Shown here: positions 35,366 to 43,731 of the stretch, in pieces
How positions within the stretch are numbered: position 1 is the first letter of the stretch
Layout: every line of letters starts with the position of its first letter
Assembly (NCBI GenBank): GCA_029263035.1
Contig: JAJCYF010000108.1
Span: 1 to 52,848 of the forward strand
DNA length: 52,848 nt
Source: Actinomycetes bacterium
Lineage (GTDB): Bacteria > Actinomycetota > CADDZG01 > JAHWKV01
Direction: 5' to 3'
The notes under the pieces: model-generated
What the model saw: the letters and a program-made list of their open reading frames with translations, nothing else
What the model was told of the DNA's origin: nothing
The model's database searches: none
Made by a program: the position numbers and the translations under genes

Positions 35366-36577
35366 ATGGATACCCAGGCGGAGGTTCCCGAGGCGTGGAT
35401 GGGCCCCGGGGTAGCCGGGATCGGCCTGGCGAGCTTCTTCTCCGATGCGGGGCACGAAATCTCGACCGCACTGCTGCCAGACCTGCTGACCGCCACCCTC
35501 GGGGCGCCGGCTTCGGTTCTCGGCCTTATCGAGGGGATCTCCGACGGCGCGGCCGGTGCGGCCAAGCTGGCCGGGGGAGCGCTGGCGGACGATCCGTCCC
35601 GCAGGCGCTCGATAGCAATCGGCGGGTACACCACCACCGCGGTCCTGGTGAGTATCACCTCTGCCGCCACCGCGGCCTGGCAGGTGGGGGTCCTGAGAGC
35701 AGGCGCCTGGGCTGCCCGGGGGGCCCGGGGACCGGCCCGCAACGCGATCCTCGCCGACCTGGTCCCCCCTACCGCCTACGGCCGCGCCTACGGCTTCGAA
35801 CGGGCGATGGACAACCTGGGCGCGATCGCCGGACCGCTGCTGGCGATCCTCCTGGTGGGCCTGGTGGGGGTCCGCAACGCGATCGCGCTGTCGATCGTGC
35901 CCGGGCTGCTTGCGACCGCCTGCATTTACCACGCCGTCCGGCGAGTGCCCCGGCCGGCCCGGGGAGAGAGGCAGCCGATCCGGCTGAAGATTCGCCCGGT
36001 CCTCAGGGGGCGTCTGGGCCGGGTGATGATCGGGATAACCGCGTTCGAGTTCGGAAACGTCGCAGCCACGCTGCTCATCCTGAGGGCGACCGAACTGCTG
36101 CTACCTGCGTACGGCCGGCAGGTTTCGACCCAGCTGGCAATCGGGCTGTATGCCGTCTACAACGCGGCCGCTACGCTGAGCAGCGTTCCGGCCGGCCGGG
36201 TAAGCGACGCCCGTGGAACCACCCGTGTTCTGGCGTTCGGGGTGGCCATGTTCGCGGTGGCCAATCTGGGTTTTGCGATGACCGGGGACGGCGTGGCGGC
36301 TCTGGCGCCCTGGTTCATCGCCGCCGGTATCGGGATCGGGTGCGTGGAAACCTCGGAGCACGCGGCGGTTGCCGGCTTCGCCCCCCCGGCCATCCGGTCC
36401 TCCGCCTTCGGCCTGCTCGCGACGGTTCAGAGTCTGGGCAACTTCATCGCCAGCGCACTGGTGGGGCTGCTCTGGACCGCCTTTTCGCCCGAGGCGGGGT
36501 TTCTGTTCGTCACGGCCTGCATGGTGGTCTCGCTGGGGGCGATCCTTGCGACCCGGTCAGGGCGTCCTACCAGGTAA
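35366..36577 (+). CDS. Major facilitator superfamily transporter
   Basis: Inner-membrane transporter with unknown substrate. 403 residues and about 12 hydrophobic segments. MFS features include GIGLASFFSDAGHEISTALLP at helix 1, GLIEGISDGAAGAAKLAGGALADDPSRR at the 2-3 loop, and RTGARNAILADLVPP-like RGPARNAILADLVPPTAYGR at helices 4-5. The C-terminus overlaps the convergent ClpP-like gene by 11 bases. Confidence 0.9.
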   Translation: MDTQAEVPEAWMGPGVAGIGLASFFSDAGHEISTALLPDLLTATLGAPASVLGLIEGISDGAAGAAKLAGGALADDPSRRRSIAIGGYTTTAVLVSITSAATAAWQVGVLRAGAWAARGARGPARNAILADLVPPTAYGRAYGFERAMDNLGAIAGPLLAILLVGLVGVRNAIALSIVPGLLATACIYHAVRRVPRPARGERQPIRLKIRPVLRGRLGRVMIGITAFEFGNVAATLLILRATELLLPAYGRQVSTQLAIGLYAVYNAAATLSSVPAGRVSDARGTTRVLAFGVAMFAVANLGFAMTGDGVAALAPWFIAAGIGIGCVETSEHAAVAGFAPPAIRSSAFGLLATVQSLGNFIASALVGLLWTAFSPEAGFLFVTACMVVSLGAILATRSGRPTR

Positions 36578-37130
36578 CGGTCCAGACGGCCGCGTCGGGT
36601 TGCACGATCCCTTTGGGGTTCAGCTCCTCGATGGACCCCACCAGTCCCCACTCCAGAGCTTTGTCCGGGTTGGCAACCACCGGTTTGGAGCCTCTCCCGT
36701 AGAGCGTTCCGACCAGATCCTCCGGCAGGTTGGCTCGCTCCGAAACGATCCTGCGTGCGGACAGCACGTCGTTTTGCATCCGCTCGCCCACGTCGTCGAG
36801 CGCGTCCAGCCGCTGGGAGGAGTCGAAGCTCCAGGCAAACGGGTGGAAGTAGAAGCGGGAGATCGGCGAGCAGGTACGGGTGGTCCCGGACAGGAAAACC
36901 GGAACCCCCATGCTCTCGACGTGGCCGGAGGCGTGCATGTGGACCGGCCGGGGCAGGGAGCGGAAGAAGTTGTAGAGCGACAGGCCCTCCCGAGTGTCCC
37001 CGCCCTCGCTGGAGAACAAAACGGTCAGAGAGTCGAAGTCGTCCTGGTCCAGGATCGAGGCCACGCGGGCCCGCAGGGCATTCCCCGGGGTGGCCTTCAT
37101 AGGGCCGTTGAAAACAAGCCGGTAGTTCAC
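36567..37130 (-). CDS. ClpP-like serine protease-related protein
   Basis: 187 residues with the ClpP/crotonase fold pattern. Residues 63-81 (HMHASGHVESMGVPVFLSG) place S73 at the nucleophile position, and H96 in FYFHPFAW sits 23 residues later, about as in ClpP. SSEGGDTREGLSLYNFFRSLP resembles the ClpP oxyanion region. It is far from canonical ClpP, lacks a ClpX or ClpA neighbour, and the third catalytic residue is unclear. GTG start with GGAGG six bases upstream. Confidence 0.75.
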   Translation of the reverse strand: MNYRLVFNGPMKATPGNALRARVASILDQDDFDSLTVLFSSEGGDTREGLSLYNFFRSLPRPVHMHASGHVESMGVPVFLSGTTRTCSPISRFYFHPFAWSFDSSQRLDALDDVGERMQNDVLSARRIVSERANLPEDLVGTLYGRGSKPVVANPDKALEWGLVGSIEELNPKGIVQPDAAVWTVTW

Positions 37131-37202
37131 CTGGTGCCTCCACTAAAGCCGTCGAGAAGCGCCTACCGTAGTGCATTTAGCCGGGCCCATGGGTCGGCCT
37201 GA

Positions 37203-37208
37203 TAATCT
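37203..37208 (+). promoter_or_regulatory. Candidate -10 (TAATCT) for leaderless sucC
   Basis: TAATCT, seven bases, then the TTG start of sucC. No Shine-Dalgarno sequence precedes this TTG. Confidence 0.5.
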
Positions 37209-37215
37209 TTGACAC

Positions 37216-38358
37216 TTGGACCTTCTCGAGTACCAGGGCAAGGAGCTGTTTCGCAGGTGGGGCCTGGCCGTGCCCGAAGGGCAGGTGGCCGGGAATCCCG
37301 AGGCTGCGGCAATGGCGGCGCGGGCGCTGGGGCCGGTGGTTGCGGTCAAAGCGCAGGTGCGGATCGGCGGCCGGGGAAAGGCCGGGGGCGTGAAGGTCGT
37401 TTCCACTCCCGAGGATGCCCACAGTGCCGCTGAGTCGATTCTGGCGCTCACAATCAAAGACCACCCGGTGCGGGAGGTGTTAATAGAAGCGGGCGTGGAC
37501 ATCGCAAGCGAGTCCTACTTTTCGATCCTTCTCGACCGTGCCGCCCGGACGCATCTGGTCATCGCCTCGGCCAGGGGCGGGATGGACATCGAGGCGGTGG
37601 CCGCCGAGACGCCGGAGCAGGTGGTCCGGACCCCGGTGGATCCGTTGATGGGCCTGCAGAACTTCCAGCTCGCCCGGATCCTGACCGGGCTGGGCATCCC
37701 CAAGGAGTCCCGAAAGCAGGGGGCCGATGCCGTCCGCCGGCTGTACCGGCTCTACACCGAGGCGGAGGCGACCCTGGTGGAGGTCAACCCGCTGGTGGTG
37801 ACCGGTGACGGTGAGGTGATCGCCTTGGACTCCAAGGTCTCGATCGACGATTCGGCCCTGTTCCGGCATCCCGACTTTGCCGCCTACGCCGCCCCGGGCA
37901 CGCCGGATTCGCAGGAGTCGAAGGCCGCCGAGCAGGGATTGTCCACCTTCGTGAAGCTGGACGGGGACATCGGGATCATCGGGAACGGCGCCGGGCTGGT
38001 AATTTCCACACTGGATCTGGTGGATCTAGTGGGCGGCAGAGCCGCCAACTTTCTCGATGTCGGTGGGGGAGCCGACGCTGAGGTCCTTTCGAACGCACTG
38101 CAGCTCATCCTGGCGGACGGCAGAGCCAAGGCGGTGTTGGTTAACATCTTCGGGGGCATCACCCGTTGCGATCTGGTCGCTAAAGGAGTGGTCGACGCTC
38201 TCGGTGCAGTGGAGGTCAGAATCCCAATTGTTGTCAGATTGGCCGGAACGAATGCGGAAGCGGGATTGAGCATTCTGAACCAGGCCGGGCACCCGATGCT
38301 GTTCCCCGTGGGGACCATGATCCAGGGAGCCGAAAAAGCGGTGGAGGCTACACGATGA
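37216..38358 (+). CDS. sucC: Succinyl-CoA synthetase beta subunit
   Basis: Beta subunit of the TCA-cycle enzyme that makes ATP or GTP from succinyl-CoA. 380 residues: ATP-grasp domain at the N-terminus (MDLLEYQGKELFRRWGLAVP, VVAVKAQVRIGGRGKAGGV, LVEVNPLVVT) and CoA-ligase domain (GIIGNGAGLVISTLDLV, NFLDVGGGADAE, VNIFGGITRCD). The TTG start gives the exact family N-terminus. The last codons overlap the next gene in ATGA. sucD follows only after an intervening gene. Confidence 0.97.
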   Translation: MDLLEYQGKELFRRWGLAVPEGQVAGNPEAAAMAARALGPVVAVKAQVRIGGRGKAGGVKVVSTPEDAHSAAESILALTIKDHPVREVLIEAGVDIASESYFSILLDRAARTHLVIASARGGMDIEAVAAETPEQVVRTPVDPLMGLQNFQLARILTGLGIPKESRKQGADAVRRLYRLYTEAEATLVEVNPLVVTGDGEVIALDSKVSIDDSALFRHPDFAAYAAPGTPDSQESKAAEQGLSTFVKLDGDIGIIGNGAGLVISTLDLVDLVGGRAANFLDVGGGADAEVLSNALQLILADGRAKAVLVNIFGGITRCDLVAKGVVDALGAVEVRIPIVVRLAGTNAEAGLSILNQAGHPMLFPVGTMIQGAEKAVEATR

Positions 38359-39293
38359 GGATCTTCCTTGGTGGTTCCCGGGGTTTGGTGTTGTACGAGG
38401 ATGAGGAGCTGACCCAGCTCCACAGCGAGCCCCTGGTAAGTGCGGTCCGGCCGAACTCCGGCCGGCTGGTGGCAGGAACGGAAGCCGGGTCCATCCTGGT
38501 GTACGAGGGCAACGGAGAGGTCCGGGTGGCGGCCAAGGACCTGGGCCGCGGCGTGGAGGGCCTGGCGGTTGGCGCCGATGGGACCATCTTTGCCGGCTTG
38601 ATCCCCGCAGCCATGTGGGTCAGCACCGATCAGGGCGACACCTGGGAGGAGCTCGGCGCCTTCACCAAGATTCCCAACGCGGACACCTGGACCGCTCCCT
38701 GGGGTACCCCTCTGGTGTCGGCGATCGCTACTCACCCCAAAGATCCGGGGACGGTATTTGCCGGGGTTGAGGTAGGCGGCATCTACCGCAGCCGGGACGC
38801 CGGGAAGTCGTGGACGGACCTGAGCGCCCCGGTTTTGGACATCCACTCGATACAGGTCTGTCCGGCCAAGCCTGAGCGGGTGTACGTCACCAGCGGCGAG
38901 GGCGGCTTTGTGTCCGACGACGAGGGATTCGGCTGGCGGCCGATGGGCACCTCCAACAAACGGCAGTACACCATGGGGCTGGCGGCGCACCCGTCGGAGG
39001 CCGACCGGGTCATAGTTTCCGCCGCCAAGGGCCCCCCGCCCACCTGGGACGGTCCCGACGGCGCCCAGTGCGACATCTACCTGTCCACGGACTCGGGACG
39101 CCGGTTCCGCACCGTGGTCCGGGGGATGGAGGGGGGCGTGCACCGCAAGGCGCTGGTGATCAACTCCAAGGTCCCCTCGGAGATAGTCTTCGGCACCTCA
39201 ACCGGCCAGCTTTTCTACTCCAACGACGGAGGTGAGACCTTCGACGAGGAGGCCGCCGACCTGGGAGACCTGAGGACGATCGTATTCGCCTGA
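38355..39293 (+). CDS. BNR/Asp-box beta-propeller protein inside the suc operon
   Basis: 312 residues, cytosolic (no signal peptide), with repeated Asp-boxes: STDQGDTWEEL, SRDAGKSWTDL, SDDEGFGWRPM, STDSGRRFRTV and SNDGGETFDEE, i.e. about five to six propeller blades like those of sialidases and VPS10 or photosystem assembly factors. Catalytic sialidase residues are not evident. It starts in ATGA at the sucC stop and ends 15 bases before sucD, so it is surely co-translated with the succinyl-CoA synthetase subunits. Role unknown. Confidence 0.88.
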   Translation: MRIFLGGSRGLVLYEDEELTQLHSEPLVSAVRPNSGRLVAGTEAGSILVYEGNGEVRVAAKDLGRGVEGLAVGADGTIFAGLIPAAMWVSTDQGDTWEELGAFTKIPNADTWTAPWGTPLVSAIATHPKDPGTVFAGVEVGGIYRSRDAGKSWTDLSAPVLDIHSIQVCPAKPERVYVTSGEGGFVSDDEGFGWRPMGTSNKRQYTMGLAAHPSEADRVIVSAAKGPPPTWDGPDGAQCDIYLSTDSGRRFRTVVRGMEGGVHRKALVINSKVPSEIVFGTSTGQLFYSNDGGETFDEEAADLGDLRTIVFA

Positions 39294-39308
39294 CGGGGCG
39301 CAGCTAAA

Positions 39309-40181
39309 TTGGCCATCTTTGTCGACCGGGACACCCGCGTCGTCGTCCAGGGGCTAACCGGCGAGCAGGGCCGCTTCCACGCCGCCCGCATGGCGGAGTA
39401 CGGTACCCGGGTGGTCGCCGGTGTCACCCCCGGCAAGGGCGGACAGCAGGTGGACAAGGTGCCGGTGTTCGATTCCGTGGAGGAAGCAGTCTCTGGGACC
39501 GGGGCCAACGCGGCGGTCATCTTCGTCCCCGCCGCCCACGCCACCGACGCCATCCTGGAGGCCGCCGCCTCCGCCGTTCCGCTGATCATCTGCGTCACCG
39601 AGGGCGTCCCGGTCCACGACATGGCCCGGGTCTACACCCATCTGTCGTGCGGCGGTTCGGCCAGCCGGCTCATCGGCCCCAACTGCCCCGGAGTGATCGC
39701 CCCGGGCAGGTCGAACGTGGGGATCATCCCCGGTTCGGTAGCGAGCCCCGGCCCGGTGGGCCTGGTCTCTCGCTCCGGCACCCTGACCTACCAGATCATG
39801 GACGAGCTGACCTCGATGGGGATCGGGCAGAGCACCACCGTCGGCATCGGCGGGGACCCGATAGTGGGCACCGACTTCATCGACTGCCTGACCCGGTTCG
39901 AGCAGGACCCCGAAACCGAGATAGTGGTGCTGATCGGCGAGATCGGCGGCGAGGACGAGGAGAAGGCGGCTGCTTTTATCGCAGGCAACGTCAGCAAACC
40001 GGTGGTGGCCTACATCGCCGGTTTTACCGCACCGCCGGGCAAACGAATGGGCCACGCCGGCGCCATCGTGTCCGGCTCCCGGGGGACGGCTGCAGCCAAA
40101 GCAGCGGCGCTGGAGGCGGTGGGGGTGCGGGTGGGCCGCAATCCGAGCGAGGTCGCCGGGCTGGTGGCGGCCCTCACATAA
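39309..40181 (+). CDS. sucD: Succinyl-CoA synthetase alpha subunit
   Basis: CoA-binding and phosphohistidine subunit. 290 residues with VVVQGLTGEQGRFHA, GVTPGKGGQQ, RLIGPNCPGVI, GLVSRSGTLTYQ and the active-site H249 in KRMGHAGAIVSG. TTG start. Operon sucC-BNR gene-sucD. Confidence 0.97.
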   Translation: MAIFVDRDTRVVVQGLTGEQGRFHAARMAEYGTRVVAGVTPGKGGQQVDKVPVFDSVEEAVSGTGANAAVIFVPAAHATDAILEAAASAVPLIICVTEGVPVHDMARVYTHLSCGGSASRLIGPNCPGVIAPGRSNVGIIPGSVASPGPVGLVSRSGTLTYQIMDELTSMGIGQSTTVGIGGDPIVGTDFIDCLTRFEQDPETEIVVLIGEIGGEDEEKAAAFIAGNVSKPVVAYIAGFTAPPGKRMGHAGAIVSGSRGTAAAKAAALEAVGVRVGRNPSEVAGLVAALT

Positions 40182-40206
40182 CAGGCCGGGGACCGGCCGG
40201 GCAGGA

Positions 40207-40212
40207 TATCCT
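40207..40212 (+). promoter_or_regulatory. Candidate -10 (TATCCT) for leaderless purH
   Basis: TATCCT, six bases, then the ATG at 40219, all within 37 bases of the sucD stop. Confidence 0.5.
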
Positions 40213-40218
40213 TCGAGC

Positions 40219-41733
40219 ATGAAAATCAAACGAGCGCTCCTTTCGGTCAGCGACAAGACGGGCATCGAGGAGCTGGCCCGGGGCCTGATCGAGCAGCAGG
40301 TGTCGCTCATCGCATCGGGCGGGACCGCCCGAATGCTGGCCAAGGCGGGTATTCCGACCACCGCGGTGAGCGAGGTCACCGGCTCGCCGGAGATGCTGGA
40401 CGGACGGGTCAAGACCATGCACCCGCGGATCCACGGCGCCATCCTGGCCGACCGGCGCAAGCCCCAGCACCTGGCGCAGCTGAAGGCCAACGACATCACC
40501 GCGATCGACCTGGTGGTCTGCAACCTCTACCCGTTCACGAAGACCATCGAGAAGGCCGGGGTGAGCGACGATGAGGCGGTGGAGAACATCGACATCGGCG
40601 GCCCGGCGATGGTCCGGGCGGCCGCCAAGAACTTCAAGTCCGTCGCCGTCGTGGTCAACCCGGACAAGTACCCGGTGATCCTGGAGGAGATGAAGAGCCG
40701 GTCCGGGGGCATCTCCGACGAGACCCGGGCGGCGCTGGCCGCCGAGGCGTTCGCTCACACCGCGGCCTACGATGTGGCCATCAGCCAGTGGATGAACCGG
40801 GCGGGCGACTTCCCGGAGAAGATGTTTTTGAAGCTGGAGCGGCAGGGCGAGATGCGCTACGGCGAGAACCCGCACCAGCCGGGCGCGTTCTACGCCTCTT
40901 CCACCCCCTCCTGGCGCCAGCTCTGGGGCAAGCAGATGTCGTTCACCAACCTGCTGGACTTCGACTCCGCCTGGCGCCTGGTCAACGAGTTCGATCAGCC
41001 GGCGGTGGCCATCATCAAGCACACCAACCCGTGCGGGGTGGCCACGGGCAAGAGCGTCGAGGACGCCTACCTGCGGGCTCTGGAGGCCGACGAGAGGTCC
41101 GCCTTCGGCGGCATCGTCGCCTCCAACCGTCCCATCGACGGGTTCGCCGCCAAACGGGTGACCGAGATCTTCACCGAGATCGTCATCGCACCCGGGTTCA
41201 CCCAACAGGGTCTGGAGGCGCTGAAGGCCAAGAAGAACCTGCGGGTGCTGGTCAGCCCCAAGCCGTTCGCCAACCCGGTGGAGGTCAAGTCCGCCGCTGA
41301 GGGCTACCTGCTGCAGAAGGTCGACGAACAGCGCAACGACAAGCGAGAGGACATGATCATCGCGGGCAGCTACGAGCCGGCCGAGGAGGACTGGGACGAC
41401 CTGCTGTTCGGCCTGGCGGTGGTCAAGCACGTGAAGTCCAACGCGGTGGTGTTCGCCAAGAACCGCCAGACGGTGGGCGTGGGAGCCGGTCAGATGAGCC
41501 GGGTGGACGCGGTCGACCTGGCGGCCCGCCGGGCCGGCAACCGGGCAAAAGGCTCCATCTGCGCCACCGACGGTTTCTTCCCGATGCCCGACGGCCTGGA
41601 GGCCGCCATCGAGGCGGGGGCCCGGGCGGTCATCCACCCGGGAGGCTCCATCCGGGACTCCGAGGTGATTGCGGTGGCGGACAAACACAAGGTCCCGATG
41701 GTGTTCACCGGCAAGAGGCACTTCAAGCATTGA
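40219..41733 (+). CDS. purH: AICAR transformylase/IMP cyclohydrolase
   Basis: Catalyses the last two steps of IMP synthesis. 504 residues. The cyclohydrolase domain (1-~200) has SVSDKTGIEELARGL, LDGRVKTMHPRIHGAILADR and ENIDIGGPAMVRAAAKN. The transformylase domain has RYGENPHQPGAFY, the Lys-His motif IIKHTNPCGVA and SDGFFP-like ICATDGFFPMPDG. It uses 10-formyl-THF, which FolD, two genes downstream, helps make. Confidence 0.98.
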   Translation: MKIKRALLSVSDKTGIEELARGLIEQQVSLIASGGTARMLAKAGIPTTAVSEVTGSPEMLDGRVKTMHPRIHGAILADRRKPQHLAQLKANDITAIDLVVCNLYPFTKTIEKAGVSDDEAVENIDIGGPAMVRAAAKNFKSVAVVVNPDKYPVILEEMKSRSGGISDETRAALAAEAFAHTAAYDVAISQWMNRAGDFPEKMFLKLERQGEMRYGENPHQPGAFYASSTPSWRQLWGKQMSFTNLLDFDSAWRLVNEFDQPAVAIIKHTNPCGVATGKSVEDAYLRALEADERSAFGGIVASNRPIDGFAAKRVTEIFTEIVIAPGFTQQGLEALKAKKNLRVLVSPKPFANPVEVKSAAEGYLLQKVDEQRNDKREDMIIAGSYEPAEEDWDDLLFGLAVVKHVKSNAVVFAKNRQTVGVGAGQMSRVDAVDLAARRAGNRAKGSICATDGFFPMPDGLEAAIEAGARAVIHPGGSIRDSEVIAVADKHKVPMVFTGKRHFKH

Positions 41734-41743
41734 TTCGGGGCCG

Positions 41744-41762
41744 TGGGGGTACACTGGGGGTA
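41744..41762 (+). promoter_or_regulatory. vapBC2 promoter with phased direct repeats
   Basis: TGGGGGTA occurs at 41744-41751 and 41755-41762, an 11-bp period (one helical turn). The -10 candidate TACACT (41750-41755) lies between and ends six bases before the ATG at 41762. This is a likely autoregulatory operator over a leaderless promoter. Confidence 0.55.
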
Positions 41763-41983
41763 TGCCTAAAGTCAGCATCTATCTTCCGGATTCGCTGTAC
41801 CGCCGGGCCCAGGAAAAGGGACTGTCCCTTTCAACCCTGACGCAACGGGCAGTTGAGCGTGCGCTGAATGAGTCGAGTGCAGCAGACTGGGTTGCACGGG
41901 TCCGCTCTCGGGAGGTCCGATTTCGGGAGACGGTCGACACCGCAGATCTACTCGACCGGGCTCGGGATGACTTCGGCAAATGA
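41762..41983 (+). CDS. vapB: VapB-type antitoxin
   Basis: 73 residues. N-terminal ribbon-helix-helix pattern (PKVSIYLPDSLYRRAQEKGLSLSTLTQRAVE) and a charged C-terminal toxin-binding tail. Upstream in-frame codons lie inside purH and are not needed. Its TGA overlaps the start of the PIN toxin by four bases. Not closely similar to the vapB at 9613-9867. Confidence 0.88.
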   Translation: MPKVSIYLPDSLYRRAQEKGLSLSTLTQRAVERALNESSAADWVARVRSREVRFRETVDTADLLDRARDDFGK

Positions 41984-42369
41984 TCGTGCTCGACGCGTCC
42001 GCCCTAATCGACGTTGTGCTCGACCAGCCCCCCGCGAACTGGGTGCTCGACCAGATAGCAGGCGAAGAAATCGCGGCTCCGGCTCATCAGGCAGCGGAGG
42101 TCCTTTCGGCGCTGTCCCGGCTGGTTCGTGCCGGCGCGCTTGATGCGGTGGCCGCGCAGGACGCGCTGGACGAGGCGCTGTCATTGCCCCAGCAGGTTGC
42201 CCCCCTGGCGCCGGACCACATCAGGCGAGCCTTCGATCTCCGAGAACGTATCCATGTTCTCGACGGTATCTACATCGCACTTGCCGAAGACCTGGAGTGC
42301 GCGATGGTGACCACCGATCTGCGGCTGGAAAGGGCGGGTGCGCCTTGTGAGGTGCGCACCCCGGATTAG
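41980..42369 (+). CDS. vapC: PIN-domain ribonuclease toxin (VapC family)
   Basis: 129 residues with the PIN acidic residues D5 (VLDASALI), E40 (HQAAEVLSAL), D95 (HVLDGIYIALAE) and D113 (VTTDLRLERA). Paired with the antitoxin upstream. The pair sits between purH and folD, two housekeeping genes, and is probably an acquired module. It is distinct from vapC1. Confidence 0.92.
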   Translation: MIVLDASALIDVVLDQPPANWVLDQIAGEEIAAPAHQAAEVLSALSRLVRAGALDAVAAQDALDEALSLPQQVAPLAPDHIRRAFDLRERIHVLDGIYIALAEDLECAMVTTDLRLERAGAPCEVRTPD

Positions 42370-42404
42370 CTGAGCGGTCTGATTCTCGCCTCCCGGTAGT
42401 TGTG

Positions 42405-42410
42405 TATCGT
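42405..42410 (+). promoter_or_regulatory. Candidate -10 (TATCGT) for folD
   Basis: TATCGT is followed by seven bases and the TTG at 42418. Transcription would start near 42417, either leaderless at that TTG or with a ~28-base leader before the AAGGAGGA at 42433-42440. Confidence 0.4.
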
Positions 42411-42417
42411 GGTGAAG

Positions 42418-43344
42418 TTGACCGGGTTGTTGAAGGAGGACTTTATTTCTGCACGCAGCATCGACGGCAAACAGGTCTCGGCCGAGGTCAAGGAGCAGGT
42501 CCGCCTCGGCGTTGATGAGCTCAAAGTCTCCACCGGCATCACCCCGGGGCTGGCCGCCATCCTGGTCGGCGACGACCCGGCTTCCCAGGTCTACGTCGGC
42601 TCCAAGGAGAAGGCCGCTAAGGCGGCCGGGATGAACGGCTGGGTCCACCGTCTGCCGGCGACTGCATCGCAGGCCGAGGTGGAGGACACCATCTCCCGGA
42701 TGAACGAGGACCCGGCGGTCCACGGAATCCTGCTGCAGCTCCCGCTCCCCAAAGGCCTGGACTCCAACGCCGCGGTGGAGCTGATCGATCACCGCAAGGA
42801 CTCCGACGGGCTCACCTCCCGCAGCGCCGGCCTTTTGTCCCAGGGCCAGCCCCGCTTTGTCCCATGCACCGCGTTGGGCGTGCAGGTCCTGCTGGCCCAC
42901 TCGGGGACGGCGGTTAAGGGCAAGCAGGTGGTGGTGGTCGGCCGCTCCAACCTGGTCGGGCGTCCCCTGTCCATTCTGCTGTCCCTGAAAAGCGGTGCCG
43001 CCAACCCGCTCAACCCGGCGGAGAAGCTCCCCGCCGACGGCACGGTGACCCTGTGCCACACCGGCACCGCCGACCTCAAGGGTCACACTCTGGCCGCCGA
43101 CATCCTGATCGTTGCGGCCGGCGTCACCAAGTACGTCACCGGGGACATGATCAAGCCGGGCGCCACGGTGATCGATGTCGGTATCAACCGGGATGAGAAC
43201 GGCAAGCTGTGCGGGGATGTCGACTTCGCCTCTGCAGTGGAGGTGGCCGGCGCCATCACGCCGGTCCCCGGCGGGGTGGGGCCGATGACGGTGGCGATGT
43301 TGATGTCGAACACGCTGGCCGCAGCCAGGCTGTTGGGAAGCTGA
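42418..43344 (+). CDS. folD: Methylenetetrahydrofolate dehydrogenase/cyclohydrolase
   Basis: Interconverts 5,10-methylene-THF and 10-formyl-THF with NADP. Motifs: YVGSKEKAAKAAGM, GILLQLPLPKGLD, VVVVGRSNLVGRPLSILL and PGGVGPMTVAMLMSNT. The start is uncertain. TTG 42418 fits a leaderless mRNA and gives 308 residues. However, a near-perfect Shine-Dalgarno (AGGAGG, 42434-42439) stands five bases before an in-frame ATT at 42445, which would give 299 residues beginning at the exact family N-terminus (SARSIDGKQV). No ATG or GTG fits that site. A short insertion before the CHTGTADL motif is unusual. Confidence 0.96.
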   Translation: MTGLLKEDFISARSIDGKQVSAEVKEQVRLGVDELKVSTGITPGLAAILVGDDPASQVYVGSKEKAAKAAGMNGWVHRLPATASQAEVEDTISRMNEDPAVHGILLQLPLPKGLDSNAAVELIDHRKDSDGLTSRSAGLLSQGQPRFVPCTALGVQVLLAHSGTAVKGKQVVVVGRSNLVGRPLSILLSLKSGAANPLNPAEKLPADGTVTLCHTGTADLKGHTLAADILIVAAGVTKYVTGDMIKPGATVIDVGINRDENGKLCGDVDFASAVEVAGAITPVPGGVGPMTVAMLMSNTLAAARLLGS

Positions 43345-43357
43345 TGCCTCGGCGCAC

Positions 43358-43729
43358 ATGACAACTCCGGGCGACCGCCTAAGAGACCAGGTGGAACGAA
43401 TGATCATTGCGCGTCCCGGCGGGGAGCTTGCCCGGGTGCTCGGCGGGGATGGAGATCTGTGGATCGTGGCCGCCAGAGACGTCGACTGGACCAACCCCAA
43501 GCGGCCGCACGTCGAATCGAGGTTCGTGCAGGGCTTCCACCGCTCAGACCTGTGGACCCGGATGGCGGCTTCCAACCCGGACGGCATTGAGGTCACCGGG
43601 TATCCGGTGGACGACGGGTCGCACGCCCTGGTCTTCGACTACCAGGTGGGCTCCCGTCCGGTGCACGAGAACCCCAGGGTCGGGTTGAGCGCCACCCCCC
43701 ACGGTGTCACCCTCTTCGTCACGGACTGA
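43358..43729 (+). CDS. Conserved-looking small protein of unknown function
   Basis: 123 residues, cytosolic, mixed alpha/beta, starting MTTPGDRLRDQVERMIIARPGG; contains WIVAARDVDWTNPKRP and ends VTLFVTD. No cysteines or known motif. It starts 13 bases after folD and ends two bases before the DsbB gene, so the three probably share a transcript. I do not recognise the family. Confidence 0.75.
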   Translation: MTTPGDRLRDQVERMIIARPGGELARVLGGDGDLWIVAARDVDWTNPKRPHVESRFVQGFHRSDLWTRMAASNPDGIEVTGYPVDDGSHALVFDYQVGSRPVHENPRVGLSATPHGVTLFVTD

Positions 43730-43731
43730 AG

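Noticed and set aside
40182..40218. Purine riboswitch before purH
   Set aside because: Only 37 bases separate sucD and purH, too few for an aptamer, and the promoter appears leaderless.
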